Source of the DNA: CAWCWN01 sp963799245
GTDB lineage: Bacteria; Chloroflexota; Ktedonobacteria; Ktedonobacterales; Ktedonobacteraceae
NCBI GenBank assembly: GCA_963799245.1
Contig: CAWCWN010000003.1
Span: forward strand, 558,001 to 622,000
Direction: 5' to 3'
Length of the DNA stretch: 64,000 nt
The number at the start of each line of letters is the position of its first letter. Position 1 is the stretch's first letter. The notes below the pieces were generated by a model, which saw only the letters and a program-made list of their open reading frames with translations, did no database searches and had not been told where the DNA came from. Position numbers and translations under genes: made by a program. Of the stretch, positions 45,469 through 54,234 are shown piece by piece.

Positions 45469-46539
45469 GTGAATGAAGACCCTGAAATAAGCCGCAGGAG
45501 AAACATCGTGCAAGGATCCTACCGCACCGGAGACCGATTTGCAGGACGTCGTATTGTCACAATTGGTGGGGGTTCTGGAACATTCTCTTTTCTTTCACAC
45601 TTGAAAAAATATCCGCTCAACATCAGTGCCATCGTTACAATGTCGGATAGCGGTGGAAGTTCACGCAGGCTCATGGACGAGTTTCGCCGTCAATTACCGC
45701 TGGGGGATTTGCGTCAATCGCTGGTGGCACTGGCACGCAATGGAGCATTGTGGCGTGAGATATTTATGCACCGTTTTGAGCTTTCGGACGACGGTGAGGG
45801 AGATCAGCGTCAAAGCGGCGTCAGGGGCCACAGCCTCGGCAATCTCATTTTAAAGGGTTTGCAGGATATCAATAATGGCGATCTCCTGCTCGCCATCGAG
45901 GACGCCCAGGAGCTATTGAACACGGCGGGACGTGTACTCCCCGTTACCCTGGCCGAGACATCGATCTGCGCCGACCTCGAGGATGGCACAACTATTTACG
46001 GAGAGACAAATATTGATACCCGCGGCAATGATAATCTCGCAGACCTGTCCCCCATTGTTCAACTGCGCCTGCAGCCGCCTGATGCCCCTGGCTGCGCCCA
46101 GGCCATCCGCGCGGTTCGCCGCGCGGATACCATCATCATTGGCCCGGGTGATCTCTATACCAGCCTCCTGCCCAACCTGCTGGTGCCTGATATCGCACGG
46201 GCGGTGCGCGAGTCAGACGCTGAGAAGATCTATATCTGCAATTTAATGACCAAGCACGGAGAGACCGACGGCTATAAGGCGTCGGATTTTGTCGAAGCGC
46301 TTCACCACTACCTGGGAGGGCGCGTGGACCGCATCATTATCAATGACGGCCCCTTTCCACCTCATGTGCTGGAAACATACGCCCGCGAAAGAAGCGAACC
46401 GGTCGTAGCCAATCGCGCGCGTTTAGCGCGCCTGGTTCCTCACGTGGTCATCGAGCGCGTTAACCTGGAAGACGATAGGCTTGCCCGCCATGACCCTGAG
46501 CGCCTGGTGGGCGCGATCTTCACGAGCGAGGAGGCGTGA
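45469..46539 (+). CDS. yvcK: YvcK/CofD-family protein (gluconeogenesis factor)
   Basis: YvcK proteins support growth on gluconeogenic carbon and envelope integrity in Gram-positives and bind UDP-sugars; the fold is CofD-like. RIVTIGGGSGTFSFL is the nucleotide-binding N-terminus, and MSDSGGSSRRLMDEF, PLGDLRQSLVALA and the GPGDLYTSLLPNL loop are conserved. GTG 45469 follows GAAGG. The partner genes rapZ and whiA, usual in YvcK operons, are not in the window. Confidence 0.93.
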   Translation: MNEDPEISRRRNIVQGSYRTGDRFAGRRIVTIGGGSGTFSFLSHLKKYPLNISAIVTMSDSGGSSRRLMDEFRRQLPLGDLRQSLVALARNGALWREIFMHRFELSDDGEGDQRQSGVRGHSLGNLILKGLQDINNGDLLLAIEDAQELLNTAGRVLPVTLAETSICADLEDGTTIYGETNIDTRGNDNLADLSPIVQLRLQPPDAPGCAQAIRAVRRADTIIIGPGDLYTSLLPNLLVPDIARAVRESDAEKIYICNLMTKHGETDGYKASDFVEALHHYLGGRVDRIIINDGPFPPHVLETYARERSEPVVANRARLARLVPHVVIERVNLEDDRLARHDPERLVGAIFTSEEA

Positions 46540-46598
46540 TCTTCTCCAGGTAAACAGCCCAGGCGCAGGGGTGAGGCTGCATTAAGCTGTTTTGTGCT

Positions 46599-46892
46599 TT
46601 AATGGATCCCTCTGGCCATTTGCTCAAACTCTTCGCGTGGAAAAGCCCGCATGGTTTGGGTACGCACGCTGCCCTGGGCGATGGTACCAAGAATCAGGCG
46701 TGCGGCAGTCTGATCATCAGGAGCTTCTGTGACAATGATATAATCGTACTGCCCCATTACAAGATAGAAACCTAGCAGTTTAGCGCCGGCCTCTTTTGCA
46801 GCAGCATCAAATACTTGCAGTCGTTCGGGGGCGTTTTTGACTTCCTTGATACCTTGATCGGTGAGATTGACCAGGCTGATATATGTTGGCAT
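46599..46892 (-). CDS. GYD domain-containing protein
   Basis: A 97-aa dimeric ferredoxin-like fold protein. GYD appears as GQYDYIIVTEAPD near residue 47, and MPTYISLVNLTDQGIKEVKN is the typical start. GGGAGGA precedes ATG 46892; the ORF begins 15 bp earlier. The family has no confirmed reaction. Confidence 0.86.
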   Translation of the reverse strand: MPTYISLVNLTDQGIKEVKNAPERLQVFDAAAKEAGAKLLGFYLVMGQYDYIIVTEAPDDQTAARLILGTIAQGSVRTQTMRAFPREEFEQMARGIH

Positions 46893-47005
46893 GTGTCGTC
46901 CTCCCACTCAGCGGTGAATATACTAGACGGAGCATACAGAGGCCTTCCGTTCATATTGTACTCTTCCTTGACCAGAGGGTACAAGCTGAGCAGTTGCGAC
47001 GCTAC

Positions 47006-48427
47006 TCAGCCGCGCCCATAAAATAGCCACCCCTCACAGCTGCCTGCCAGGATAGCCAGTAAAGCATAGAGCGTATTGTGTTGCTGGGCAGCCCCAGCGA
47101 GGGCGAACAGCCCGCTATTTACCAGTAAATATCCCGTGACGGCCAGTATCACGCCTATGAATGGCCGGGTAAACCATATCGCCACCACATAAGAGGGAAA
47201 ATATGTTCTGTGCTGCCGCCCCAATCTCACGCTACAGCTGAGGCAACCTCCGATGTAACCGTAGAGCGCGACAAACCAGGGAACACCTAAAGGAGAATAG
47301 TCGGGCGCAAAGAGGAAGCCTCCCTTGCTCAGGGCCTGTAGGGCGGCCAGCGTAAAGGCCAGCAGCAGCGAAAATCCGCTGTACAACGCAAAGGTCAGCA
47401 TGCCTCTGGTGCTGAGGGCAGGGGGAGGCGTTGTGGGTATCATGTTGCTTTTTGGCGCGCGTAAAGCAGGCAGAGGCTCGGTGTCCTGTTCTCCCGCTAA
47501 GGGGAGAACTGGCGCTTGCACAGGCGCTGGCAGGGGGAGAGATGGAGGAGATGGAGTAAGCGCCGCCAGCCTCTGGAGGTACGTAGCAGGCAGCTTCTGC
47601 TTTTTTGCAACCTCCAGGAGCCGCCGCCCATACGCGCCTGCGGCGGCCTGGCGATCATGGGAAGAGATCTGCAGTAGATTGCGCGCGGCCGCCGACACGA
47701 TATATGTGAAACAGGCTATTTCACGTTCCCGCTGCGCCTCGTACACCGTCACAGAGATCCTCTCAAACAGGCCGTGGGGCGCTAGCGCATCGTGAATTCT
47801 GTCTAAATGCGCCAGCTCACTGTCAGGGGGCTCCACCAGGTGGCGCGGGATGCGATACAACACTCCCCATACCTCGACCCCGAGCTTGTTGCTTGGTACG
47901 ATCGTGGCTATGGCGGCCACGCCGACTGCGGTGCCCGGGGCGCGTAGCGCGCTGAACGTGATGTCGTAGCCCTTCAGAAGCGCTGAACCATAGAGTAACG
48001 CCAGGCCATTCAAACGGTCAGCGCTATTCAAAAGCGCGCCATCCATCTCCAGGCCATACTCAAAAAGCCAGACAAACTCGTTGAACGCTTCTTCGGAAGA
48101 CTCTGTACGACCTGGCAGGGGAGTCACATCCAGCGGGCGCAGCGCCTCTGCAGTACTCGCGCTGTATTCTTCCGGCAGAGGCGGCGCCGGGGGCGCCTCC
48201 ACAGGAAATATCGTTGCCTCGGGGCCTGGCTGAGGCTCGGCCCCGGCTTGACCGCTATCGCTGTCGTTCAGGTGAAACGAAAAGAGCCTGGGAGTGCTGT
48301 CACGCACGATCGGTACCCCTGGCGCTACAAAGCCCTCGAGCGTAAAGCTCTGATCTTCGCCCGCTTGATTTGATGCATCGGTCCTGTCCTCCAGCGGCCT
48401 GTGCTGATCTCCATCTCCGCTATGCAT
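47006..48427 (-). CDS. GGCT-like domain fused to a membrane domain
   Basis: Residues ~1-110 are disordered and acidic/Pro-rich. The region ~115-285 looks like a gamma-glutamylcyclotransferase (AIG2-like) fold: FEYGLEMDGALL in the place of the VYGxL motif, EVWGVLYRIPRHL, and a later FERISVTVYEAQREREIACFTYI. A Pro-rich linker and about four membrane helices end the protein. The match to GGCT is by pattern only. The N-terminal Tyr-Gly motif of active enzymes is kept (Y-G), but activity is uncertain. Confidence 0.6.
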   Translation of the reverse strand: MHSGDGDQHRPLEDRTDASNQAGEDQSFTLEGFVAPGVPIVRDSTPRLFSFHLNDSDSGQAGAEPQPGPEATIFPVEAPPAPPLPEEYSASTAEALRPLDVTPLPGRTESSEEAFNEFVWLFEYGLEMDGALLNSADRLNGLALLYGSALLKGYDITFSALRAPGTAVGVAAIATIVPSNKLGVEVWGVLYRIPRHLVEPPDSELAHLDRIHDALAPHGLFERISVTVYEAQREREIACFTYIVSAAARNLLQISSHDRQAAAGAYGRRLLEVAKKQKLPATYLQRLAALTPSPPSLPLPAPVQAPVLPLAGEQDTEPLPALRAPKSNMIPTTPPPALSTRGMLTFALYSGFSLLLAFTLAALQALSKGGFLFAPDYSPLGVPWFVALYGYIGGCLSCSVRLGRQHRTYFPSYVVAIWFTRPFIGVILAVTGYLLVNSGLFALAGAAQQHNTLYALLAILAGSCEGWLFYGRG

Positions 48428-48664
48428 TCCCTACAACTCCCTTCAATCGACTACCTTTATATATTCCGAGCGCCAACGACGCTCATTACCTATTACCTCA
48501 TTACCTATTACCTGCCCCCCGGGCAGGGTGCCCCGGGCAGGCTGGCGTCTACCTTCGGTCAGGCGCTCGGCTAGGTAGGACCCCCGTAAATGTGCGCATG
48601 CATCCCTATGAGCTCAGAATAATCAGCAACTCGAGTTTCTCCAAATTTTAGGGCGGAGATAGGA
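48428..48664. repeat. Intergenic region with REP-like copy 5
   Basis: A repeat of ATTACCTATTACCTCATTACCTATTACCTG-type words (48485-48512) is followed by a CCCGGG palindrome; 48506-48530 is identical to the inverse of 39684-39708. No gene is supported. It separates the minus-strand eIF2B-like gene from the GGCT-like gene upstream of it. Confidence 0.65.
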
Positions 48665-49528
48665 CTAGTGGTACAATGCGTTCACCACCCGCTGAATTGC
48701 CCTGCGGCTCATCAGGCCCTGCTCGCTGATAAGTTTTGTCACCAGGCGAGTTGGGGTACGATCAAAATAGTAGTTGTGTACTACGACCCCTGGGATGGGA
48801 CGCTCTAACACTTCCTGCGCCTCCTTCTCCTCAAGCATCGCCAGGTCCCCCGACCAGGTCAGGGAGGATATTTTCAATGTTTCACACACGACGTAGAACG
48901 GCACCTTATGTCCATGTGCGGCCCATGCCAGTAAGGCGGTACCAGCCTTATTCAACACATCGCCGTTCGCCAGCACAGTATCAGCGCCCACCACGACGGA
49001 CTGGCACTGCGGCAGAAAAATATCTGCCTGCGCGTCGGTAATCAGTGTGCAGGCAATACCTTGCCCGGCCAGCGTCCGTGCTACATCCCGTCCTTCATAA
49101 CCAGGGCGCCCCTCCAGTACAATGACACGCTCGATTTGTGAAGCGCAACCCGCAAGCACAGCCAGTACGGTACCCGACATGCTGTGCGTCATAAGCGTGC
49201 CCCGCACGAGAGGGCGGGCGAAGGCGAGCATACGTTCGGGAGCCGCATCAAGCTCTTCCATTACCTGTGAAGCCGCCTGCGCTTTATACGCCAGGCCCCC
49301 CTGCGCCTTGAGAACGCGCCGCACGACACCCGCCACCGCCGCCATTGCGGGCCGCGCCTCGGACAGCTGTCGCCCCGCACTCTGCAAACGCCGCTCCGCT
49401 TCAGGCGGAGCAAGAGTCGTATCCGCTGCCAGGTCGTGCAAAATCGAGGCGGCCTCATGGGCCAGCCAGCGAGAGCCATGTGTGCGGTCATTGCGCAGCG
49501 CCTCAATACGCTGCTCGAAACTCTCCAT
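48665..49528 (-). CDS. eIF2B alpha/beta/delta-like protein
   Basis: The ~287-aa product follows the IF-2B fold shared by eIF2B regulatory subunits, methylthioribose-1-phosphate isomerase and ribose-1,5-bisphosphate isomerase: a helical N-domain, then VVVGADTVLANGDVLNKAGTALLAWAAHGHKVPFYVVCET. The GADxVxxNG block is characteristic. ATG 49528 follows AAGGAGA; the ORF extends 144 bp upstream with an unlikely N-terminus. The substrate is unknown. Confidence 0.85.
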   Translation of the reverse strand: MESFEQRIEALRNDRTHGSRWLAHEAASILHDLAADTTLAPPEAERRLQSAGRQLSEARPAMAAVAGVVRRVLKAQGGLAYKAQAASQVMEELDAAPERMLAFARPLVRGTLMTHSMSGTVLAVLAGCASQIERVIVLEGRPGYEGRDVARTLAGQGIACTLITDAQADIFLPQCQSVVVGADTVLANGDVLNKAGTALLAWAAHGHKVPFYVVCETLKISSLTWSGDLAMLEEKEAQEVLERPIPGVVVHNYYFDRTPTRLVTKLISEQGLMSRRAIQRVVNALYH

Positions 49529-49593
49529 ATGTGCCTCTCCTTTCGCGCATTGGCCTGCAAACTTGCCCGCCAATTGGCCCTTGTGTTCGTGCA

Positions 49594-49630
49594 TATTGGT
49601 AGGATACACTCTATTGGTATGAGAGCCAAT
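49594..49630. promoter_or_regulatory. MocR operator candidate
   Basis: TATTGGTA occurs twice as a direct repeat (49594-49601, 49612-49619), 18 bp apart, with an inverted CCAAT at 49626-49630, ahead of the MocR gene's ATG. Direct ATTGG-type repeats are what MocR/PdxR-type regulators commonly bind. Confidence 0.55.
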
Positions 49631-49648
49631 GAGGAGAGAGAGATATAT

Positions 49649-51238
49649 ATGCGACAGCACGTAAGCCATCATCAGCCAATGCCACTATTTACAGCATCAA
49701 TCTGCGCCCTCATCGCCCTTGACAGGGAGCAGAGTACCCCATTATATCAACAAATTTGTGAAAAACTGCGCGAGGCGATTCTCTCGGGCCAGCTCGCCGC
49801 AGGAACGCGCCTACCCACCGAGCGCGCCCTGGCTAAAGAACTGGGCGTCAACCGCACGACTGTCATGAACGCCTATAACCAGCTGGCCAGCGAAGGGCTG
49901 CTCGAGGGGCATGTGGGCAGGGGTACCCTGGTACGTCGCAGCCGCTTCGATTATCACGATGATAGTTTCGCCTCCGAAGACCCTTCCTGGCTCTTCGGCC
50001 TCCCCGCGGCTGAGCGCGAGATTTTAGGCCCGGATGCGGGTATGCTGAGCGAGCTGGCCAGCATGGGTGAACGCCAGGACATCATATCGCTGGCATCAGG
50101 CACTCCCGCAACCGATCTACTCCCAGCGGAGATGCTGCGCGAGATTTTTGCTAACGGCCTCCTATGCGCCCGGCAGCATGCTCTTGGCTATTGTCCCGTC
50201 GAGGGCCTGCACAGCCTGCGTCGTCAGATCGCTGCACGCATGCGCCAGCATAACGTCGCCGTTGATACGCAACATATTCTTATCCTCTCAGGATCAACGC
50301 AGGGCATCGGACTGGTCAGCCGCTTTTTGCTGAATCAGGGTGACAGTGTTGTCGTTGAAGTGCCGAGCTACCTGGGGGCTATTAATACCTTCCGCGCCCT
50401 GGGCGCGCGCATCATTGGTGTACCGATGGATAGCGATGGCATGCGTGTCGACCTCTTAGAATCGATCCTGGCGCGCCATAGGCCGCGCTTGATTTATACC
50501 TTACCTACCTTCCAGAATCCCACGGGGGTTGTGCTGTCCCCAGAGCGACGCCATCGTCTACTACTTCTTACCAGGCGCTACCAGATACCTATCCTGGAAG
50601 ACGACCCCTATAGCGAAGTCTACTTTGACGATGCGCATCAACCACAGCCCCTCAAGGCCAGCGACAGGCATGGGCAGGTAATCTACCTCGGCACGTTCTC
50701 GAAAATCCTCGCCCCCGGCTTAAGGGTCGCCTGGATAGCGGCCCCCGAACCTATCATTGAGCGGCTCTCGTTGCATAAGCAGGTGTTTGATCTGAATACC
50801 AATGCCCTCGCTCAGTGGAGCGTCGCCGAAATTATGCAGCGCGACATGCTCGAGCAGCACCTGGCGCTGCTGCGTCAGACGTATCGCCGCAAGCGCGATA
50901 CTATGCTGCAGGCGATCAAAACGCACTGGCCCGCTGGTATACGCGTCAATGTTCCGCAGGGGGGGTTTCATCTCTGGTGCAGGCTGCAGGTGAATATACG
51001 TGCCCGCAGCTTATTGCGAGAAGCGACGAAAGCACAGGTCGCCTTTGTCAGCGGGGAACCATTTCATGTCGATGGAGGTGGGCAGCAGCAATTTCGTCTG
51101 AGCTATGCCTCCGCCGATGAGTCATCCATCGAGGAGGGCATCCGGCGCATAGGCCAGGCGATGAGGCAGCTTATGGCGCAGCGCCTGCAGCGTGAAGAAC
51201 ACCAGGCTGCCCATGCGGAGCATCTGCCGCTGGTTTGA
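49649..51238 (+). CDS. MocR-type GntR/aminotransferase regulator
   Basis: An N-terminal GntR winged helix (TPLYQQICEKLREAILSGQLAAGTRLPTERALAKELGVNR, with the HTH at ~45-80) is fused to an aminotransferase class I domain. The PLP lysine lies in YLGTFSKILAPGLRVAW near residue 350. MocR proteins use PLP as effector and often control PLP or amino-acid genes. ATG 49649 follows GAGGAGAGAG. Divergent eIF2B-like gene upstream; no PLP-synthesis genes are beside it. Confidence 0.9.
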   Translation: MRQHVSHHQPMPLFTASICALIALDREQSTPLYQQICEKLREAILSGQLAAGTRLPTERALAKELGVNRTTVMNAYNQLASEGLLEGHVGRGTLVRRSRFDYHDDSFASEDPSWLFGLPAAEREILGPDAGMLSELASMGERQDIISLASGTPATDLLPAEMLREIFANGLLCARQHALGYCPVEGLHSLRRQIAARMRQHNVAVDTQHILILSGSTQGIGLVSRFLLNQGDSVVVEVPSYLGAINTFRALGARIIGVPMDSDGMRVDLLESILARHRPRLIYTLPTFQNPTGVVLSPERRHRLLLLTRRYQIPILEDDPYSEVYFDDAHQPQPLKASDRHGQVIYLGTFSKILAPGLRVAWIAAPEPIIERLSLHKQVFDLNTNALAQWSVAEIMQRDMLEQHLALLRQTYRRKRDTMLQAIKTHWPAGIRVNVPQGGFHLWCRLQVNIRARSLLREATKAQVAFVSGEPFHVDGGGQQQFRLSYASADESSIEEGIRRIGQAMRQLMAQRLQREEHQAAHAEHLPLV

Positions 51239-51254
51239 CAAAAAGGACTGGCAT

Positions 51255-51587
51255 ATGTTTGCAGGTGATAACGAAGACTGGGAAATAGATGCCAATGGCC
51301 TGTATGTCGCCACGCGCGCCTTTCTTATACGCCGCGGCTACTGTTGCGCCAATCAGTGTCGTAACTGCCCATATATCAACTGGCGCAATACTCCAGCGTG
51401 GCGTCCAGTCCCGGCCGACTGCGTATGCTGCACGCAGGTGGCGTCCAGGGCGATTGAAGGAGCGGCCAGCCGCCTTGCGTACCATGCAGAGCAGCTAGGG
51501 CTGGCAGGCCAGGATGAGGAAGAGCACGCGTATCACCGGGCGATGCTGGCACACTACCGTCTCCCTTTGGAGCGCTGGACAGCATAG
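51255..51587 (+). CDS. Small Cys-rich protein, DUF5522-like
   Basis: The 110-aa product holds LIRRGYCCANQCRNCPYIN, with four Cys in a CCx3Cx2C pattern, typical of DUF5522, which suggests a metal- or Fe-S-binding unit. A second Cys pair is CVCC. AAAGGAC precedes ATG 51255. It lies 16 bp after the MocR gene and may be cotranscribed. The function is unknown. Confidence 0.72.
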   Translation: MFAGDNEDWEIDANGLYVATRAFLIRRGYCCANQCRNCPYINWRNTPAWRPVPADCVCCTQVASRAIEGAASRLAYHAEQLGLAGQDEEEHAYHRAMLAHYRLPLERWTA

Positions 51588-51596
51588 CAAAACGGA

Positions 51597-51615
51597 CGGC
51601 GCGCCCCGCGCGCCG
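51597..51615. terminator. GC hairpin between convergent genes
   Basis: CGGCGCGC-CCC-GCGCGCCG forms a perfect 8-bp stem between the DUF5522-like and CHAP genes. No T-run is present. Confidence 0.6.
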
Positions 51616-51622
51616 CTGCCTG

Positions 51623-52621
51623 TTACTTCCAGACGAAGCTTACACCGGGCCCAGGCGTGAAATCCCAGTAGCTCAGAGTTGCCCAGCCCCCGCCGTTGGC
51701 ATACCAGTTCCAGTTAGACACATGCACAGAACCATTGGAGTTGATGCTCTCCACGACGGCCACGTGGCCGAAGCCACCCGCGCCCTGCACGCCTGGCTGG
51801 AGGACAATGATCGAGGGGACATGAGGCGTTGAAGATACATTCCAGCCAGAGGCACTCGCCCCGTTCGCCCACTCCCAGGCATTGCCACCCCAGGGCACCC
51901 AGATGCCTGTGAGCTCATGGTAGCGCAGATCGGCCCAGTATGTACACTGGCCGTACGTAAAACCATCACCGGAGCCGCTGCCGGGAGCGGCGGTGGGCAT
52001 ACCGGGAGGTGGTGTCGGCAGGCCTGCGTAGTTTTGTACGGGCGAAGATGGCTGGTAACCATCGCGCGTGACCGCCGTCACAGTGGCGGCCTGCTGCGCC
52101 AGCAGACTCGGGTTGCTATTGCCACTTTGCGCCAGGTTCACCACCTGCTGAAAGGGATTGAAAGCCATCTCGCCGCGCGTGCCCGCCGGCAGCACCGTCA
52201 TCAAGGTGGCTGCGGCAATCAGCATGAGTAGAACCGTCACCGCCAGTTGAATAACCCAGCGGCGCCCCTGGGGGGGACGCATCGTTCCCGGGCTCTTCTT
52301 GCCGGTACTGCGTATTACTACAGGCTGCCGCAAAGCGGTCGTCGATCTACTTTTCACGGAGGTTAATACCCCCGTCTTAAACTCCTGCAGATTACGCGTC
52401 ACAACGGGCGGTGTAGTAGGATCATACAATGCCCGGGTAATGGCTGGAGAAGGTGAATAGTCTGGTAACTGCGATAGGCCAGAGGGCTGGTCGGTAGTGT
52501 CAGGCAAGGGCAGCTGATCCCCAGAGGAATGCTGGCTCGTCATGCCAGGCATCTCCAACGATCCCGTCACAGCCTGTTGTCCATTGGTAGCACTATTCTG
52601 ACGATCTTCAACAAATGACAT
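51623..52621 (-). CDS. CHAP-domain membrane protein
   Basis: A basic, Ser/Pro-rich cytoplasmic N-region (~1-125) leads to one membrane segment (~130-150), a linker and a C-terminal CHAP domain: Cys in YGQCTYWADLRY, His in GFGHVAVVESIN and a final Asn in SNWNWY. It is a peptidoglycan amidase-type fold, related to the CHAP protein at 26.8 kb. ATG 52621 follows GGGGACG. Confidence 0.85.
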   Translation of the reverse strand: MSFVEDRQNSATNGQQAVTGSLEMPGMTSQHSSGDQLPLPDTTDQPSGLSQLPDYSPSPAITRALYDPTTPPVVTRNLQEFKTGVLTSVKSRSTTALRQPVVIRSTGKKSPGTMRPPQGRRWVIQLAVTVLLMLIAAATLMTVLPAGTRGEMAFNPFQQVVNLAQSGNSNPSLLAQQAATVTAVTRDGYQPSSPVQNYAGLPTPPPGMPTAAPGSGSGDGFTYGQCTYWADLRYHELTGIWVPWGGNAWEWANGASASGWNVSSTPHVPSIIVLQPGVQGAGGFGHVAVVESINSNGSVHVSNWNWYANGGGWATLSYWDFTPGPGVSFVWK

Positions 52622-52889
52622 ACACACGTCCCCAATCCTAAGATGTAAACTTTTCCCTACGCATAACACCCGCTCTCACGCGATTAAAGAGAATGTACAT
52701 GGCGCTGTACGGGTTGGTCAAGCAACAGACCTCAAACCTAGGACTATGGTACCGAGCTTTTGGTGTTCTTAACCTGGGAAACGGTGTATGTCGATACATG
52801 GGCCTGTACGCGCGTGAAGGAGACTGGTGTAGACGTGTTATGATGTATAGGTGGAACACTGAGATCAGTTGTATAATAGGAGGCAGTTC

Positions 52890-54227
52890 ATGAGCCCACG
52901 TATATGGCGTATTGTGTGTCCGGCTTTGCTGGCGTTTCTCTTTATGACGGCCTGTAGTACGCCAGGAAGCGGGGGAAGTAACGGGAGCGCGGCCTCCACA
53001 GCCGCCGGCCGTGCTGCGTCAGCGGCGACGACCCCCGCTGTGGATACCTGTCCCAACCTGTCCGGAGGTTATCCACTCTCATCAACCTATTGCTACACAC
53101 CACACCAGCTCGAGGTTGCCTATGGCGTTGATGCGCTGCTCAAGCAGGGCTTCACCGGCAAAGGAGAGACGATTGTAGATATTGTTTCATTTGGCAGCCC
53201 GACCTTACAAGCTGACATGAACGTCTTCGACCACCAATTTGGCCTGCCTGCCACTCATTTGCAGATCATTGCGCCTCTCGGCACCAGGCCCTTTGAGCCT
53301 AACAACCAGAGCATGGCGGGGTGGCCAGGCGAGACAACCCTGGATGTGCAGATCATCCACGCCATCGCGCCCGCTGCCCATATCGTCGTCCTGACCAGCC
53401 CCGTAGCTGAAACGGAGGGTACCGTCGGTCTACCTGAATTTCTCCAGTTGGAGCAGTATGCTCTCAACCATCACCTGGGTACCATCGTTTCACAGAGCTG
53501 GGGAGCGTCCGAGGCCACGCTGAAAGACGCCGCGGGCCAGCAGGAGGTACAAAAGTGGCAGAGCTTTTTCCAGCAAACTACCACACAGCAGGGCATAACC
53601 TACCTCGCCTCTTCCGGTGATAATGGAGCCGCCGATGTGACGGATATGCAGGCCACGAAGCCCGCCAGGACGCCAACCATTGGCTTTCCCGCCGACGTTC
53701 CCTGGGTGACGAGCGTCGGCGGCACCACCATCACGCGCCAGGGCAGCACCATTTCTGAGAGCGCCTGGAACAAGAGCGAAGGGGGTTTCAGCTCCTTCTT
53801 TGCCGAACCATCCTATCAACAGACGCTGCCGCTCTCTGTACAAAGTCAGGCGCAGCATAGACGTGGAGTCCCCGATGTAGCGGCCGCCGCAGATCCTCAG
53901 AGTGGTATGGCCTACTACGAGGCGGGAACATGGTCACTCGCCGGCGGCACAAGCGCCAGCGCGCCGCTATGGGCGGGCCTCATTGCTATCGCCAACCAGA
54001 TGGCCGGTCATCCTCTGGGTTTTATCAACCCCGCCATCTACAAAGTAGCCGAGTCCGCCAACTACACCAGGGATTTTCATGACATTACCGCTGGCAATAA
54101 CGACGTCGCTGAAGGCAGCACAACAGTGAAGGGATATGCCGCGACTCATGGCTGGGACGCGATCACAGGCTGGGGCACACCCAATGCGGTGCACCTCCTA
54201 CCGGACATGATCGCAGCGCTGAAGTGA
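52890..54227 (+). CDS. S53 (sedolisin) peptidase, lipoprotein
   Basis: A signal peptide with lipobox FMTAC gives a lipid-anchored extracellular peptidase. The S53 catalytic residues are visible: Glu148 and Asp152 in GETTLDVQ, an oxyanion Asp in SSGDNGAAD, and Ser355 in GTSASAPLWAG. Calcium-site residues are near the C-terminus. Sedolisins work at acidic pH. Unlike most, there is no long prodomain before the catalytic domain. AGGAGG precedes ATG 52890. Confidence 0.9.
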   Translation: MSPRIWRIVCPALLAFLFMTACSTPGSGGSNGSAASTAAGRAASAATTPAVDTCPNLSGGYPLSSTYCYTPHQLEVAYGVDALLKQGFTGKGETIVDIVSFGSPTLQADMNVFDHQFGLPATHLQIIAPLGTRPFEPNNQSMAGWPGETTLDVQIIHAIAPAAHIVVLTSPVAETEGTVGLPEFLQLEQYALNHHLGTIVSQSWGASEATLKDAAGQQEVQKWQSFFQQTTTQQGITYLASSGDNGAADVTDMQATKPARTPTIGFPADVPWVTSVGGTTITRQGSTISESAWNKSEGGFSSFFAEPSYQQTLPLSVQSQAQHRRGVPDVAAAADPQSGMAYYEAGTWSLAGGTSASAPLWAGLIAIANQMAGHPLGFINPAIYKVAESANYTRDFHDITAGNNDVAEGSTTVKGYAATHGWDAITGWGTPNAVHLLPDMIAALK

Positions 54228-54234
54228 GCGCAAC

